Origin: Leptolyngbya sp. CCY15150
GTDB taxonomy: Bacteria > Cyanobacteriota > Cyanobacteriia > RECH01
Reading direction: 5' to 3'
Assembly (NCBI RefSeq): GCF_016888135.1
Contig: NZ_JACSWB010000207.1
Coordinates: 366,340 to 430,339 of the forward strand
DNA: 64,000 nt
How positions within the stretch are numbered: the first letter of the stretch is position 1; each line of letters opens with the position of its first letter. Shown piece after piece: positions 62,645 through 64,000 of this stretch. A program made the position numbers and the translations under genes. Below the pieces are notes generated by a model. The model saw only the letters and a program-made list of their open reading frames with translations. It had not been told where the DNA came from and did no database searches.

Positions 62645-63913
62645 CTAACCAGAAATATCTGTATTTCCACTATTGTATAAAGACTCTAGCTTTGTCAGAA
62701 TCTTAGGCTTAAGGTTTTCTAGCTCTGTCTTCAGCATATTTTTGCTGGTTGCCGATTGTCCTGCCGATCGCACCGACTGCGCCATGCTAGCCCATTGTTG
62801 AAACATACGGCACTGGGCCTCAGCGATCGTAGAGTTCATCACCGTCATACAGTGCTGCGGATTTTCATGGGAGAAAAACAGCAGGCGATACTGCTGAACC
62901 TTGCCTAACAATCGACACATTTGGCTACCCTGACTGGTCTTTAGATCCAGGTAGCAGGGCAACCAACGAGGGCCATAATCCGGGTTATACAACACGGTTA
63001 GCCACAGCATCATCGGATGGGGTGATTCTAGAAATAAAAACCGATTATAGCGGCTACAGACAAGACGTTTTTTGATCTCTGATACAGGCAACATCACCCA
63101 GAGCGTTGGTAACATATCTTGCTTAGCCCGCATAGGTTTGGGAAAAACAATATCCGCGATGGGCATGTTTTTCGGCCAAGAAGCCTGTTTACACAGATCA
63201 TCAATCGTGACGTGGCTACCTGCCTTGGGTGATGCCTTCACCGGCAGCTTCACCAGGGCATCATTAATCCGTCGCCCTAGACGTTGCCCAGCACCAAAAC
63301 GCTGTTCTAAGGGTTCCAGCGCTTTGAGAATTTCTGCTACATTTTGAGGGCGATCATTGGGTGACTTTGCCAGACAGCTCATCACCAATGACTCTAGTGC
63401 CTTGGGCACCTTAATGTTGGAGTTGGCAATTTCAAAGCTTCGGGGAGGCTGAAACTGGTGGGCCTGATACCAGCCACCAAACGTATGCGTATCAGCTTGC
63501 AATGGCATCTTGCCAGTCAATAGCTGAAACATCATCACGCCTAGGCTGTAGATGTCAGATCGAGCATCCAGCTCACGTCCCTCCATCTGCTCGGGGGATG
63601 AATAGGCGAGAGTGCCCATAAAACAGTTGGTTTGACCAACATCTGCCTGCAGTAGCTTAGCAATCCCGAAATCAAGAATTTTGGCTAACTCACCTAAACT
63701 CTCGTCTTGGGTGATCATGATATTGCTTGGCTTGATATCACGATGGACAATCGGATATACGTTTTGATCAACCAAGATCCCTTGATGAGCGCACTGCAAG
63801 CCGAGGCAAATTTGTCGCGTCAAGCTTAAGAAGCGCGGCAACACAATCGGCTGATGACTCAGCACTTCACTCAAGCTCTCACCCTGCAGGTGTTCCATCA
63901 CATGGTAGTGCAT
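62645..63913 (-). CDS. Ser/Thr protein kinase lacking its N-lobe
   Basis: The 422-residue frame has a kinase C-lobe: hinge YHVMEHLQGESL right at the start, catalytic loop VHRDIKPSNIM, DFG in KILDFGIAK, activation segment GTLAYSSPEQMEGRELDARSDIYSLG, and the end SPNDRPQNVAEIL. The glycine-rich loop and the invariant Lys that should precede it by about 80 residues are not there. An in-frame TAG at 63941-63943 blocks extension. Residues 210-422 are a C-terminal region with no familiar domain (ADIVFPKPMRAKQDMLPTLWVMLP, a conserved-looking globular piece). It is either a truncated gene, a frameshifted gene or a kinase that gets its N-lobe elsewhere. A divergent gene appears to begin only 60 bases away. 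Confidence 0.8.
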   Translation of the reverse strand: MHYHVMEHLQGESLSEVLSHQPIVLPRFLSLTRQICLGLQCAHQGILVDQNVYPIVHRDIKPSNIMITQDESLGELAKILDFGIAKLLQADVGQTNCFMGTLAYSSPEQMEGRELDARSDIYSLGVMMFQLLTGKMPLQADTHTFGGWYQAHQFQPPRSFEIANSNIKVPKALESLVMSCLAKSPNDRPQNVAEILKALEPLEQRFGAGQRLGRRINDALVKLPVKASPKAGSHVTIDDLCKQASWPKNMPIADIVFPKPMRAKQDMLPTLWVMLPVSEIKKRLVCSRYNRFLFLESPHPMMLWLTVLYNPDYGPRWLPCYLDLKTSQGSQMCRLLGKVQQYRLLFFSHENPQHCMTVMNSTIAEAQCRMFQQWASMAQSVRSAGQSATSKNMLKTELENLKPKILTKLESLYNSGNTDISG

Positions 63914-63973
63914 TAATGTACGGGACGGAGGAAAATCAGACTACGCCATTGCGATTAGAAGGGAGTCAGACCC

Positions 63974-64000
63974 ATGACCATTGAGATGACCTGTCCCACG
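63974..64000 (+). CDS. Probable start of a further gene leaving the right edge
   Basis: ATG 63974 has GGGAG at 63961-63965, nine bases before it, and opens a frame MTIEMTCPT that runs to the end of the window. The short start, with MTCP, resembles genes beginning with a zinc ribbon or FHA-type domain. It is divergent from the kinase; it and the kinase share a 60-base spacer. Nine residues are not enough for a family. Confidence 0.35.

Overview
The window is a piece of a chromosome from a motile, phycobilisome-containing cyanobacterium, most likely a filamentous Leptolyngbya/Oscillatoriales-type organism. The evidence is chlP, phycobilisome linker, phycobiliprotein-like and nblA genes, system II cytochrome c biogenesis, an ABA4-like gene, the complete hmp motility cluster, pilT, and a very high density of the HIP1 octamer GCGATCGC in genes and spacers. 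The genus is an inference. No rRNA, tRNA, CRISPR array, prophage or intact insertion sequence was recognised.

Layout. 1-0.9 kb: 3' part of acetate kinase, then a dispersed repeat. 0.9-5.8 kb: chlP, a NurA-type nuclease and a minus-strand pair of a divergent phycobiliprotein followed by a single-domain phycobilisome linker. 6.4-9.5 kb: a small protein overlapping an orphan osmoprotectant-type permease, an FAD oxidoreductase without its redox cysteines, and a PHP phosphoesterase. 9.7-17 kb (minus strand): a 36-residue membrane peptide, htpG, clpB, a secreted PPC-domain protein, rlmH and an ABA4-like gene. 17.5-23.4 kb: a small protein, a gene-free stretch with a candidate structured RNA, then an AapJQMP/NatFGH-BgtA type amino-acid ABC transporter. 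23.5-27.7 kb: a DUF3352 protein, cytochrome c biogenesis and tilS. 27.7-41.3 kb: hmpF divergent from hmpABCDE, a chemotaxis-like system for type IV pilus motility. 41.3-46.9 kb: repeats, the tRNA selenouridine pair mnmH and an oxidoreductase-selD fusion, and dxs. 47.7-49.8 kb: pilT coupled to a long KaiB-like gene. 49.9-59.8 kb: a SLOG/LSDAT protein, dienelactone hydrolase, a GntR regulator, DUF58, a small conserved protein, an ABC1 kinase, a PP2C phosphatase, alanine racemase and a lipase-like hydrolase. 60.2-64 kb: two tandem nblA-like genes, an AT-rich stretch with a glycine-rich membrane peptide, a double universal stress protein, and a Ser/Thr kinase that lacks its N-lobe.

How the genes fit together. 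The hmp genes and pilT form a motility theme: HmpD (receptor), HmpC (CheW), HmpE (CheA hybrid), HmpA/HmpB (response regulators), HmpF (pilus-associated coiled coil) and the retraction ATPase PilT. The KaiB-like gene four bases after pilT suggests a link between pilus retraction and a KaiB-fold regulator. A light-harvesting theme joins chlP, the phycobiliprotein/linker pair and the nblA pair, which should promote phycobilisome turnover. MnmH and the SelD fusion supply and use selenophosphate for tRNA wobble modification.

The items I consider most worth following up are the structured-RNA candidate upstream of the amino-acid transporter, the dispersed repeat with a variable 14-nt tandem core and a wobble-conserved hairpin, the divergent phycobiliprotein/linker pair, the pilT-kaiB pairing, and the lone SLOG protein. 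All homology calls are from reading motifs; no database search was run.
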